NCBI GenBank assembly: GCA_963281255.1
Contig: OY725504.1
Span: 3,038,001 to 3,102,000, forward strand
DNA length: 64,000 bases
Direction of reading: 5' to 3'
Origin: Aphrocallistes beatrix
Lineage: Eukaryota; Porifera; Hexactinellida; Sceptrulophora; Aphrocallistidae
Position numbers and translations under genes: made by a program. The notes under the pieces are model-generated. The model searched no databases. It was not told where the DNA came from and worked only from the letters and a program-made list of their open reading frames with translations. Positions 31,880-41,200 of this stretch are shown here, piece after piece; positions within the stretch are counted from its first letter, which is position 1, and the number at the start of each line of letters is the position of its first letter.

Positions 31880-32396
31880 GAAATCTGATTCCTTCTCCAC
31901 TCATCCATAGTTCAAAATACTGCTGAAGTGTTCCGTCAAAATCAAACATTTTTTTGCCACAAGTATGGAAATAGTTAGAGACTAGGTTATCTTTAGGGTT
32001 TCTAAAGCAATAGATATATTTCACTTTAGGATTCTTAGGAATTAGTTGATGGGGTAGATGCGTTTTTAGGATGCGAGGATCTGCTAATGCTGAAATTCAC
32101 TCTTAATAGTTTGTTTTATACCCTTCAATTGCATTTCAGAAACCTCCTCATCATCATCCATAGGCACATCTATGAATGGAGATTGTGTGAAGAACGAATC
32201 CTTCACCAGTCACCATGATGAGCAGGATATGCTGCAACCACGTGGTCCCGGATCTGGGATAGGTGCAGAGGAGTATATCGCTGTCTCTTAGAGAGAACTC
32301 GGTGGTTAGGTCTGTTATCCATTGTGAAGTCGTAAAGGGAGGAAAGACCATTCTATTACAAAACAGATATTGTGGGAGTGGTGATGATTTAGCCAT
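31880..32396 (-). pseudogene. Cytosolic-type sulfotransferase pseudogene, truncated
   Basis: The ATG at 32396 opens MAKSSPLPQYLF and reaches TYPRSGTTWLQHIL, the 5'-phosphosulfate-binding loop that grips the PAPS donor. The continuation changes frame twice: QSPFIDVPMDDDEE in a second phase, then SALADPRILKTHLPHQLIP and YIYCFRNPKDNLVSNYF (3'-phosphate-binding region) in a third. The sequence stops after FELWMSGEG, so the C-terminal third of a ~290-residue sulfotransferase is absent. Two phase changes plus a truncation indicate a pseudogene. A very short intron (GTATAA...TTTCAG) could explain the second change but not the first. The 12-bp minisatellite at 31661-31779 lies beyond the truncated end. 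Confidence 0.75.
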
Positions 32397-32769
32397 TGTC
32401 TACAGTCACGTATATGTTATTGACATGTAAGCTGCAAGAAATACTTCAATAAGCTGAATCTCATTAAGATTGGGAGGTACTTCTTTAATCATTAATTAAT
32501 ATATTTACATTTGCAAATACATAACAGTATTAAGCAATTCAAATTTTGAAATTTTTCAAACTATTCATTATACTACTGTATATGTATTTTGCATATTCTC
32601 TAAGTGAACACTTCAATCATCAGTCTGTGTCTATACTCTATACGTATCTCATACTCGAAGATTTTTAGCATTGATTATTTGAGAATGGAAATTTGTATGC
32701 CATATTTTGAGACCAGTACAGATTTGAACCGTGTACATATTGCTTGGTTGTACTTTCGATTGACCGAGT
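32397..32769. other. Spacer, no gene seen
   Basis: AT-rich region between the sulfotransferase pseudogene and the next minisatellite. Confidence 0.4.
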
Positions 32770-33038
32770 CGTGTAGCTACACGTGTAGCTACATATGTAG
32801 CTACACATGTAGCAACATGTGTAGCAACACGTGTAGCAACATGTGTAGCAACACGTGTAGCAACACGTGTAGCAACATGTGTAGCAACATGTGTAGCAAC
32901 ATGTGTAGCAACATGTGTAGCAACATGTGTAGCAACATGTGTAGCAACATGTGTAGCAACACGTGTAGCAACATGTGTAGCAACATGTGTAGCAATACGT
33001 GTAGCAACATGTGTAGCAACACGTGTAGCTACACGTGC
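32770..33038. repeat. 12-bp minisatellite GTGTAGCAACAT/ACACGT
   Basis: About 22 units. The first two and the last contain the palindrome TGTAGCTACA, while the middle ones read GTAGCAACATGT or GTAGCAACACGT. The ancestral unit was probably fully palindromic. Open frames on both strands (repeating CSNM or HVAT) are artefacts. Confidence 0.95.
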
Positions 33039-33098
33039 AATATCTTTCAAATCAAAACCTGTAACATCTAACATCTCTGAATGTGTCTATCCTATTGT

Positions 33099-33345
33099 TA
33101 TAATTGATATCACTCGAAAAATCACAAATTTGTCAATTTTTAAAAATTATGATGACGTCATAACGGAGTGATGAGTCACCATTTTAAAAATGGGAGTTGT
33201 GTCATATTTGTAAGCCTTCTATAAGCCTTCTAGCACCCTGAGTTACAGTTGAAAACTGAAAAAGCGCCTAAAAACTGAAAAAGCGCACGCTTGCAGACAC
33301 TGCGTGTCCGCAAGCCGCGCAGCGCAAGCAAGCGAAGCGCGCTTG
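33099..33345. repeat. Dispersed repeat with GC-rich palindromic tail
   Basis: Related to 1070-1425: ATTGATATCACTCGAAAAA, TGATGACGTCATAA, then the tail CGCAAGCCGCGCAGCGCAAG with CAAGC/GCTTG stem potential, ending GCGCGCTTGTA. A Helitron-like 3' hairpin is one possibility, but not shown. Confidence 0.55.
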
Positions 33346-33409
33346 TAAGATATACGTATATATTAATCAAGTATAATAATAAAGACTACTACCATTACTA
33401 TCAACATAC

Positions 33410-33683
33410 CAAAGCTTTCTGCATCATATACATCATAGATTGCAATAAACCCCCTCGACTTTTGATAAAACGGTATAGTTATATCGAGCATTCGTGTATG
33501 TCTAGGTATATCGAAAATGTTAATTTTTAAAAATAATCCATCTAAATAAATCTTTTTCGTACTAAGATCACATCTAAAGATATCAGGAGAGATAAATTGT
33601 TTCACTAGAAATGATTTGCCAGTTCTAGGAGCTCCAATTACTTCTATCGTGAAAGTATAATCAAAATGTTGCTTACAATTCAT
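33410..33683 (-). pseudogene. Rab-like GTPase exon 1, second copy, switch I deleted
   Basis: ATG at 33683, MNCKQHFDYTFTIEVIGAP. The P-loop GAPRTGKS is intact, but the segment after SPDIF goes straight to the LDG strand, removing the switch I TIGFDF present in the 30158 copy. G3 reads DIPRH. The exon ends at the same splice donor (AESFG|GTATGT). No second exon follows downstream, so the copy is incomplete. Confidence 0.7.
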
Positions 33684-33721
33684 TGACTAGAATTAAAATA
33701 TTCAGACAGAATCAAAATGCG

Positions 33722-33885
33722 AATATACATTCCACTTGATGATGATCAGAAACTGACTTCATAGTACGGTACATTAACTTCATCTGCCCATGCTTTGGCT
33801 CTGTCATAACTTACTCTCACTCTCTCATTCATCAAATCATTTTCTTCGCATTTGAAACAAACTGGTGGACAATCTATTAATAAAA
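33722..33885 (-). pseudogene. Orphan Rab-like exon 2
   Basis: Closely matches exon 2 of the 28877-30158 gene: acceptor TTATTAATAG, then a shortened start, then SYDRAKAWADEV and VPYYEV. It lies upstream of the exon 1 at 33683 on the minus strand, so it belonged to a third, now headless, tandem copy. An internal deletion removes the KIILLG strand. Confidence 0.65.
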
Positions 33886-34883
33886 ATAGTGTTTAAAAAC
33901 TTTTTATCGAATATATTTCAAAAAATTCGGTAGACAAACCGATAGTGTAGCTCAATATAACACAAACAGGGGTGTAAGATCACGCTTATACACATGAATA
34001 AAGTAATTCATTATTTTATAATTATCCTTGAGTTGACACACTACAGTCCATTAATTAGTGCAGCTCCTGTAGGGAGATGCCCTTGTGGCATGAACGGAGT
34101 ACGTATATCTTCCGTCCGTATGTAAGTCCGTACGCGCGCTACTGCGAAATCTAACAGTCCGATTATTACCAAATTTCACATTTAGGATCTCTTTAAGGAT
34201 TAGATGTGCACCGTCAACATTTTTTCGCAAAATTTCATTACTTCCGGTTTTTATAAGTATATAGTATTCATATTTTAACACCACCACTGCAAAACTTTGT
34301 TTAAAGATATAAGTAAGATCTCAACGACTAATGTGCGGTATTTCATCACTAGAATGATCTAAATGAGTATTTCCCGGTGTATTCCGATTTCACATTTCAT
34401 TAACCATCGAGTCACTTCCTGGAACTGCACTATCGATCTGTCGACCGACAATCTTTTGTGTCTCAGTCGCATAATAGGTAAATAACAAGGTTGTATTATT
34501 GAAATTATGGTTTATTCACGATAGTATTATGTGTATGCAAGAAAGAGTAAATTCCAACAGGCCTCGACAAAATCACACTCAACCCGGGCAAAATCTAGAC
34601 TTGTATATTTAGAAAAGTTTCATAGATTGGCTAAAATTACACTGAAAAACTCTACTATATGGGATATTTTCTCTATACAGATAACCCTAGTTATTAAGAG
34701 AGATACTATATTAAAAGTATCTAATTACAATACATACAACTAGTAGTTATGTGAAAACTACTGTGTTAATTCAGTTGAATTTACAACTATTTGTATCTGT
34801 ATATGTATGTACGTTATTGATTGAGGAATTAATCAATCGTGGAAAGCTCATACATACAAACTTTCGTAGTGTTATGTATGTAT
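33886..34883. other. Intergenic with inverted copy of the GATGAGATTTTGCG repeat
   Basis: 34080-34440 is the repeat in reverse orientation (GCGCTACTGCGAAATC, TTTTTTCGCAAAATTTC). Other sequence resembles 31000-31200 (ACTAGTAGTTATG; GTATGTACGTTATTGATTG). No gene. Confidence 0.5.
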
Positions 34884-35098
34884 GTATACTCTCCCTGGAC
34901 AAGAGTATTTGAATGGAATGTTCTTTCCCATTCAATTTATAATAAAATGTGTCATTCTTGAAGGAAAACCAAACTGCTTACGGGATTCTATTATTTGATC
35001 TTTCAGAATAGACGCAACAGAATCTTATTTCCCGTTCAATTAGTACTAATTGAATGGGAAATAACACTCTGCTCAAACACTGTCCCAGTGAGTAGATA
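34884..35098. mobile_element. ~215-bp MITE with a central hairpin
   Basis: ACTCTCCCTGGACAAGAG near 34888 and its loose complement CACTGTCCCAGTGAGTAG near 35078 suggest Tc1-like ends. Inside, 35027-35065 is a near-perfect palindrome (TTTCCCGTTCAATTAGTA / TACTAATTGAATGGGAAA). It lies just upstream of the next gene. Confidence 0.6.
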
Positions 35099-35164
35099 CA
35101 TTCAAATATTTAAATCTAAAATAATTAATAGGATAGGCTAGTTTTCGAGTTGAAGGAAGCTGAT

Positions 35165-37489
35165 ATGAGCTTTCAGCCGGAAGAAGATGTAAATTCAGTT
35201 ATTCACAGTCACCATCATTCCTTAAATACAGTAAATGCACCTGCACACCCTTCTGGAAAATCCCTGTTTTCAGGTTCAAGAAATTCACACCAATCACTAC
35301 AATCAAACAAGAGCTCCTCTATCCAACAAGATTCTGGACTACCAATTTCAAATATACATTTACCAGCCTCAAGCTTTGACCCACAGAATTCAGGTTATGA
35401 CTTACCTCCTCCAGACCACGACACGCCATCTCCAGAACTTGACACCCAATATCCAGAGGATGACTCTGCATATCCAGACTACGGCACTCAATATCCAGAT
35501 TATAACGCTCAATATCAGGAATATTTAACTAAATGTCAGGATGATGACACTCAATATCAAGACGATAATAATAATATCGCTCAAATTCCAGATGATGACA
35601 CTCAATATCTATTTGGTGATACTCCAAGTCCAATCTGTGACTTACTAAAACCAACTACGTTACCAAATACCTCACAAAAATCAGATTTTATTTCGCCAAA
35701 TACGGGATTTGTACCCTCACATACATTAGATTACGGAGAGTCAGCTACAAAATTTTCCCCACAAAATTCAGATTTTATTTCGCCAAGTTTTGGAGCTGTA
35801 CCCTCACAGACATTTGATTACGGCGTGTCAACTCCAAATTTTAGCCCACAAACTCAGAAATTTTCCCCACAAAAATCAGACTTTGTTTCGCCAAGTTTGG
35901 GATTTGCATCCTCACAGACATTAGACTACGGCGTTTCAACTACAAACTTTGTCCCACAAACTCAGAAAATTTCCTCACAAAAACCAGAACTTCATCACTC
36001 TTATGCCAATCATAGCCCAGCAACTCCAAACCTTCCTCCATATAGCCCATACTTTGGTCAACAATCTCCAAGGCATCCATCACAAACATTAGGCTTTGCC
36101 TCACCACCTCAGCTACCTCTACCACAAACCTTCGGCTTCTCTCTACCACCTCAACAGCATCCATTACAAACCTCGGTCCGTCCTCCGCCAATTCCAAGTC
36201 CTCATGTAAAAAAGGGAACTGTTGCCCCATCTCAATACTACGGCCCAAATTTGAAAAAATCAATAAAAACATCAACAAATACAGATACAACTACACAATA
36301 TATCGATCCACTAATTTCAAATTCAGTCAGAGACAATCAATTTCTTAAGCCAATCGGAGATTCTGATTGTATCGATGTTATGGTGCTAGCAGCTAAAACA
36401 GGAAAATGGGATACAGTATGGCGCATACTCGATGAAAAACCGCACATTGTCAATTGCATTCCGAAGGAGAGAGCATGGTCTGCTCTTCATCAAGCTGCTT
36501 ACCATAATAATGAGAATGCAGTGCGTATCCTGTTAAAATATCCAGATTGTGATCCTGAGATAAGAACAAAGCAGGATAGAACTGGAAAGTTTGGACCAAG
36601 TAAAGCGCCTATGGACCTAACTAAATCTCAGGCAGTCAAAGCAATGCTAACGACTAAAATTCAACAAAATAATTCAATGTTTCATTCCAACTCACCAAAA
36701 CCGACTTTAATTCAAATGAGTGAATTTGGGAAACCGATGGGACGCTGCATTTATTTGACCTTGGATTGCTGCAAAGGATTTTTGATTCCGAAGGAAAGTC
36801 GAGTCAGCGATATCAGCATTAACTCACTGCCTCAAGTCATGAAGCTAGTGTTTTCGTTCATAAATTGTCTAGACTATTGGATTCTGGCAAAAGATAACGT
36901 GAGTTTAACACTTCAGCAATATTCCATCGAATTGGGCAACCTACTCTGGACAGGAGATATAAGTAAAAGCAAAGGAGCAGAGAGTAGACAACTCAATTCA
37001 GATAGAAAAACTTTGTTTTTCATCCGTGCGATTAAACTGTACACTGGAGAACGTAAGAAATTACACAAAACAGTGAATGATATGCTCCGAAATCAAGCGC
37101 ATAAACCAACGAGTCTTGAGCTGAGTTTAGGACCTTATGCACTACTGTTGAACTCGATTCTGATGGAGTGGAATGAACTGAAACCCTATCAAGGAACAAC
37201 GTATAGGGCATGCCAACTGAGTGCAGAAGAGGCAGTGACATACTTTCCTGGACAGCAGTTTGCATGGCTGAGCTTCTCTTCTAGCTCCAAAATCCAAAGA
37301 GAGCCATGCAACTATCTGTTTATTATCGACAACAGATTTAGTGCGAAATGGGCTCCACGGGAGATAATGCATTATTCGGAATTTCCGAGTGAACAGGAAT
37401 GTTTGTATGCGTTTGGAGCAAAGTTTAGAGTGACATCGGTCGATAAACTTGCGAAAAAAATATGTCTTATACTAATTGATAATAATTGA
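35165..37489 (+). CDS. Disordered-ankyrin-ADP-ribosyltransferase protein
   Basis: 774 residues from the ATG at 35165 (MSFQPEEDV), single exon. Residues 1-400 are low-complexity and rich in P, Q, S, D and Y, with YPDY/QYQ-type repeats and FSPQ/SDFISP repeats. Residues about 405-490 form two or three ankyrin-like repeats (AWSALHQAAYHNNENAVRIL). The C-terminal ~240 residues fit an arginine-type ADP-ribosyltransferase (R-S-ExE class): Arg681 in TTYRA, Ser705 in the FSSSS strand, and Glu743-Gln-Glu745 in the SEQECLYAFGAKF loop. All three signature elements are present, so NAD-dependent transfer is plausible. The domain is preceded by LGPYALLLNSILMEW, the helix usual before the Arg strand. No signal peptide is seen, so it is probably intracellular. 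Substrate unknown. Animal ecto-ARTs normally lack an ankyrin/disordered head. Confidence 0.8.
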   Translation: MSFQPEEDVNSVIHSHHHSLNTVNAPAHPSGKSLFSGSRNSHQSLQSNKSSSIQQDSGLPISNIHLPASSFDPQNSGYDLPPPDHDTPSPELDTQYPEDDSAYPDYGTQYPDYNAQYQEYLTKCQDDDTQYQDDNNNIAQIPDDDTQYLFGDTPSPICDLLKPTTLPNTSQKSDFISPNTGFVPSHTLDYGESATKFSPQNSDFISPSFGAVPSQTFDYGVSTPNFSPQTQKFSPQKSDFVSPSLGFASSQTLDYGVSTTNFVPQTQKISSQKPELHHSYANHSPATPNLPPYSPYFGQQSPRHPSQTLGFASPPQLPLPQTFGFSLPPQQHPLQTSVRPPPIPSPHVKKGTVAPSQYYGPNLKKSIKTSTNTDTTTQYIDPLISNSVRDNQFLKPIGDSDCIDVMVLAAKTGKWDTVWRILDEKPHIVNCIPKERAWSALHQAAYHNNENAVRILLKYPDCDPEIRTKQDRTGKFGPSKAPMDLTKSQAVKAMLTTKIQQNNSMFHSNSPKPTLIQMSEFGKPMGRCIYLTLDCCKGFLIPKESRVSDISINSLPQVMKLVFSFINCLDYWILAKDNVSLTLQQYSIELGNLLWTGDISKSKGAESRQLNSDRKTLFFIRAIKLYTGERKKLHKTVNDMLRNQAHKPTSLELSLGPYALLLNSILMEWNELKPYQGTTYRACQLSAEEAVTYFPGQQFAWLSFSSSSKIQREPCNYLFIIDNRFSAKWAPREIMHYSEFPSEQECLYAFGAKFRVTSVDKLAKKICLILIDNN

Positions 37490-38257
37490 ACACTCTTTAG
37501 GACATTTATATAAACATACTATTTATGAAGTTTTGACTTTGTTAGGGGTGTAGCCAGTGACATTTTTGTATTTTTAGTAAATCAAAACTTGATTGTTCTC
37601 AATTGAATGTTTACAAATACTATTAATATATACCTAAGTAGGCGTTGGTATATACGTATACTATTAATTAATAATCTCCGGGTTTACCAGGAATGTGTTG
37701 GGTCATTTCAGCTTTAAGCCATTTTGGGCGGGGAAGCCATACAAATGTGGGGTCCGTAATATAAATGGAAAAGAGCCCAGGTGTATTTGAATTAATCTCG
37801 ATTTTAGTGGTGGTTAACTAAGCCACAAAATTCCATCAAATATGAGTCTATTTATATAGTGTATTTAGAATTTGGTGGCTCTTAGCCACCAGAAAAAGTA
37901 AAATGGTGGTTAAGATAGCCACCACCAAATGTCGAGCACTGTAAGTATAAATAATGGGGAATATATCCCACATAAATATCCGAATATGTCGAACAAAATT
38001 TTTTCCAGCAAGATGAAACAAGAAAAATGACATTTATGGGAATGAAGCCCAAAACTGGGTTGAAAGGAGGCTTATAGGGTAATGGAATAAAAATAATCAC
38101 ATGCTTATATGGTAAATAAAATATGTAGTACGTACTAGTATACAAATTCATAGAGAAATTATAGAGCTGTTAGAATACAAACTTATCATACACGAATGAA
38201 GGGGAAGAGCCACAAGAACAAAATAATACACAAGTTTAGTTTTTACACTGGGTTAGA
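37490..38257. other. Intergenic; small inverted-repeat element
   Basis: About 37805-37927 is a MITE-like copy (AGTGGTGGTTAACTAAGCC ... GTGGTTAAGATAGCCACC) related to 26255-26400. No gene. Confidence 0.55.
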
Positions 38258-41200
38258 TTAGGCTGTAGTAGTAGAGGTAGCCTGCTTATCGGTTTGAAGG
38301 TGAGAAATTATCTCATGAAGTTTTGTTATTTGTGTATCCATTATTTCTTCACGCTTCGACTTAGATTCTTCGCGGCCTTTTTCAATTAGTTCCTTGAGAT
38401 CTTTTATTTCGCCTTTTATTTGAGCTATTCCTTTCGTCTTTTCCTCCTCCATGCAGATTTGATTTTGCTTCAAGTCCTCAAAAAGCACATTGTTATCCTT
38501 TTCAATTCGTTCAGAGTAGAACTTGAGGTAACCATTCCATTCCTCAATCGGAACAGACACGGTTTCAACCATTATACGCCTGAGAGCTTTACTGAAGAAC
38601 CATTTCAGGATGAAAGCGATGTTGGAATGCTGTTCATATCTTAGTGCTAACTCAGCTTTATAGTCAATAATATCTTTATCACTGTTAACATCTGAGTAGG
38701 TTTGTGAGAGCTGTGCGATGAAGATATTCAAAAGTACGACTATAATTCCGAATGCGAATACCAGGTAGAAGAGGGAGAAGATAACATGAACCTGGTATAT
38801 CTCTAACTCAAAGTTAGAAGGACCGCCTCCAAGTAGGAAGAGAACGCCTGACAGTAGAGGGGTGATGATGGAGTAGACAGAGTCGTAATCACTGCTCAAC
38901 CATAGAGAGGCTGAGCACTGACCTTCAGGAGTTTTGGCTAAACTAATTTGGTTGAATCTTCGTGAAATTAAGTGTGCTCCGCCCGCATACCCGATTAGTA
39001 TTAGGAATATTATCAGCATAAACCTAGGCACGTCTTTCTTAAGGACTTTGAAAATGGTTTCAATGTATATCCCGAGTGTAGGGAATATTTTGGTGTACTT
39101 GAAGAATTTAAAAGTGAAAGAGATGAAAGTGAGTGCAGCTAGCGTCCAATGCATCTGACTAGCTTCTGGAGATCGGATGTAGTAGAGTATCACTCGTGAC
39201 GTGTACAACATGAGGAGAAAAATGACACTAACCAATTCGAGGATGCTGTAAGATGACGTGATATGCTCATATACTGCTCTGAGAAGATGCTTGCAATAAT
39301 TCCGATCAAACTTGTACAGCAAATAATAGGTTTTCTGTGGAAGTTCGATTAATACAGTTAATACGAGGCTGAACAAGTACCCCTCTCTATTCTCGAGTCC
39401 ATAATATTGAACAGTATTGGGATTTCGGTATGCGAGCTTACGCGAGACACTCGGTAAATTCTTCAAATATTCCCATTTCCCGATCACTTCGATCGTCTCA
39501 TTCGACATGTAGAGAAGTGTCACCACAATGATATAAACCTCAAGCAATAAGCGCACGATATCTGAAGGTGACTGATAGTAGAAGAGTGAATCATCACAGT
39601 GATGGGATGCTAAGAGCAAAGCAAACACCATTGGAATGTAGAAAAGTAAGTAGAGCAAAAGCATGAGGGAGTACCACCATTTATACAGCCTGATCTTAGC
39701 GTCGATTGCAAACTTGAGGAGAGGGTGGTATTTGGTGCGGTTGGTACGTGAGGTGTACATCTTATGCCAGAGCGGTGAGAGAAAATAGTTGAAGATGGCG
39801 AAATCGGGATAATCTCCTTCCTCATTCGAGTCCATTATCTTCGTGGACATGACGGCCCTGTTAGCATCACATATGACCATTTTATCTAGGATGTTAATCA
39901 GTGTGCTGTTGTCCTCTTCATCTGCGATTCGATGCACGACATCAGGACAGCACTCGAAGAACTCAGCATCACAAAGCTCCACGATCATGTTCACCGTTTC
40001 TATCTGCCCCTTTCCCCTTGCTAGCGTGATCGGTGAACGTCCTAATACATTACGACCGTTAATTATGATAGAAAATCCGTCCTGGTAATTCAGAGCCAAG
40101 TAGGGAAGAAGAAATCGAATGCAACGCATTGAGGTGGACTTGACCATAATGTGTACCAAGTTGTCTCCATGTAAATCTGTATAGAGGAATGTATCTAGGT
40201 GGAATTTGTACTTTTCCGTGCAAATCATTTGGAAGAATTCCACATAGTCAAGTTCAGCGGCCAACATTCCTGGAGTTAGGCCTGAGTAATCGCAGTCTAG
40301 AAGGGCTTCCAAATTAGGAGATTCCGGGTTTTTGATATCGATACGGTACGCCTCGTCTAGTATGGCTGTCAGCACCTCCAATTCTCTCCTACTGCTGATG
40401 GCATGGTGTAATGCACGCCTCCCATCTCGATCTAAAGCACACAAATCTGCATTCTTGCTTAACAGAAACTTAATTCGTGCTATGCTGCTCTGCCTGGCTG
40501 CATAGTGAATTACGGAACAGTTAGCTGTGGAATATATATCTGTGATCCTGAGTAATCTTTCGTCTAAAATCCTTGTAACGCTTTTCTCACTAATTCGATC
40601 ATTCGCCAATAGGAAGACGTATCCTTTAATATCTGCTCCTTCGTCAATTAGTTTGGTCGCGAACTCGACTTTTTCGGATTTTATCGATACTTCAATCGGG
40701 GTACCTCGTGCACTATTGATGTTAATATCGACACCGTTGCTGATCAGGATTTTTCCAATCTCAAAGTCGTTTTTCTCAGCCGCGATGTGCAATGGACTCA
40801 TATCATCAGTGTCTCGGCTGGTCAGCATTTCGTATCTCCTCGATGAATGCTGGGATTCCACTATTGCCTCAAAAAGCTCTCTTTGCTGATTGAAAACAGA
40901 GAAGTGGATGAGATGGCCACTTCTGTATGGATCGAGAGGTAGCATAACTTCATCATCCCAGAAGTTCAGCATGCAATGTAGGATATCTTTATCTTTAGTT
41001 AGCAAAATTGGCATTTCTTTTTTGTTATTCTTCCGCATGATCTCTTTGATACAGCGTTCCCTCCTGTAGGATAGCCCATAGCCTTTGTCCCTGGCATCTT
41101 TCTGAATAAAGAATAGTATTGTCTTCACATGCGAGAGGAGATCTTTCATGGCTGATAGATGGAGGGGTGTATCCCCACGGAAGTTTCCCAGGGTAAAAGG

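Noticed and set aside
24037-33038. CRISPR-like arrays
   Set aside because: The units are contiguous 12-mers without spacers, in a eukaryotic genome.
32604-33074. Open frames with Cys-Ser-Asn-Met or His-Val-Ala-Thr repeats
   Set aside because: Artefacts of the 12-bp array at 32770-33038.
33282-33345. Helitron 3' terminus
   Set aside because: GC-rich stem is suggestive, but no matching 5' TC end or Rep/helicase was found, so only listed as a repeat.
11830-37489. A functional operon-like cluster of immune genes
   Set aside because: Eukaryotic neighbours on mixed strands with large repeat-filled spacers; adjacency alone is not evidence.
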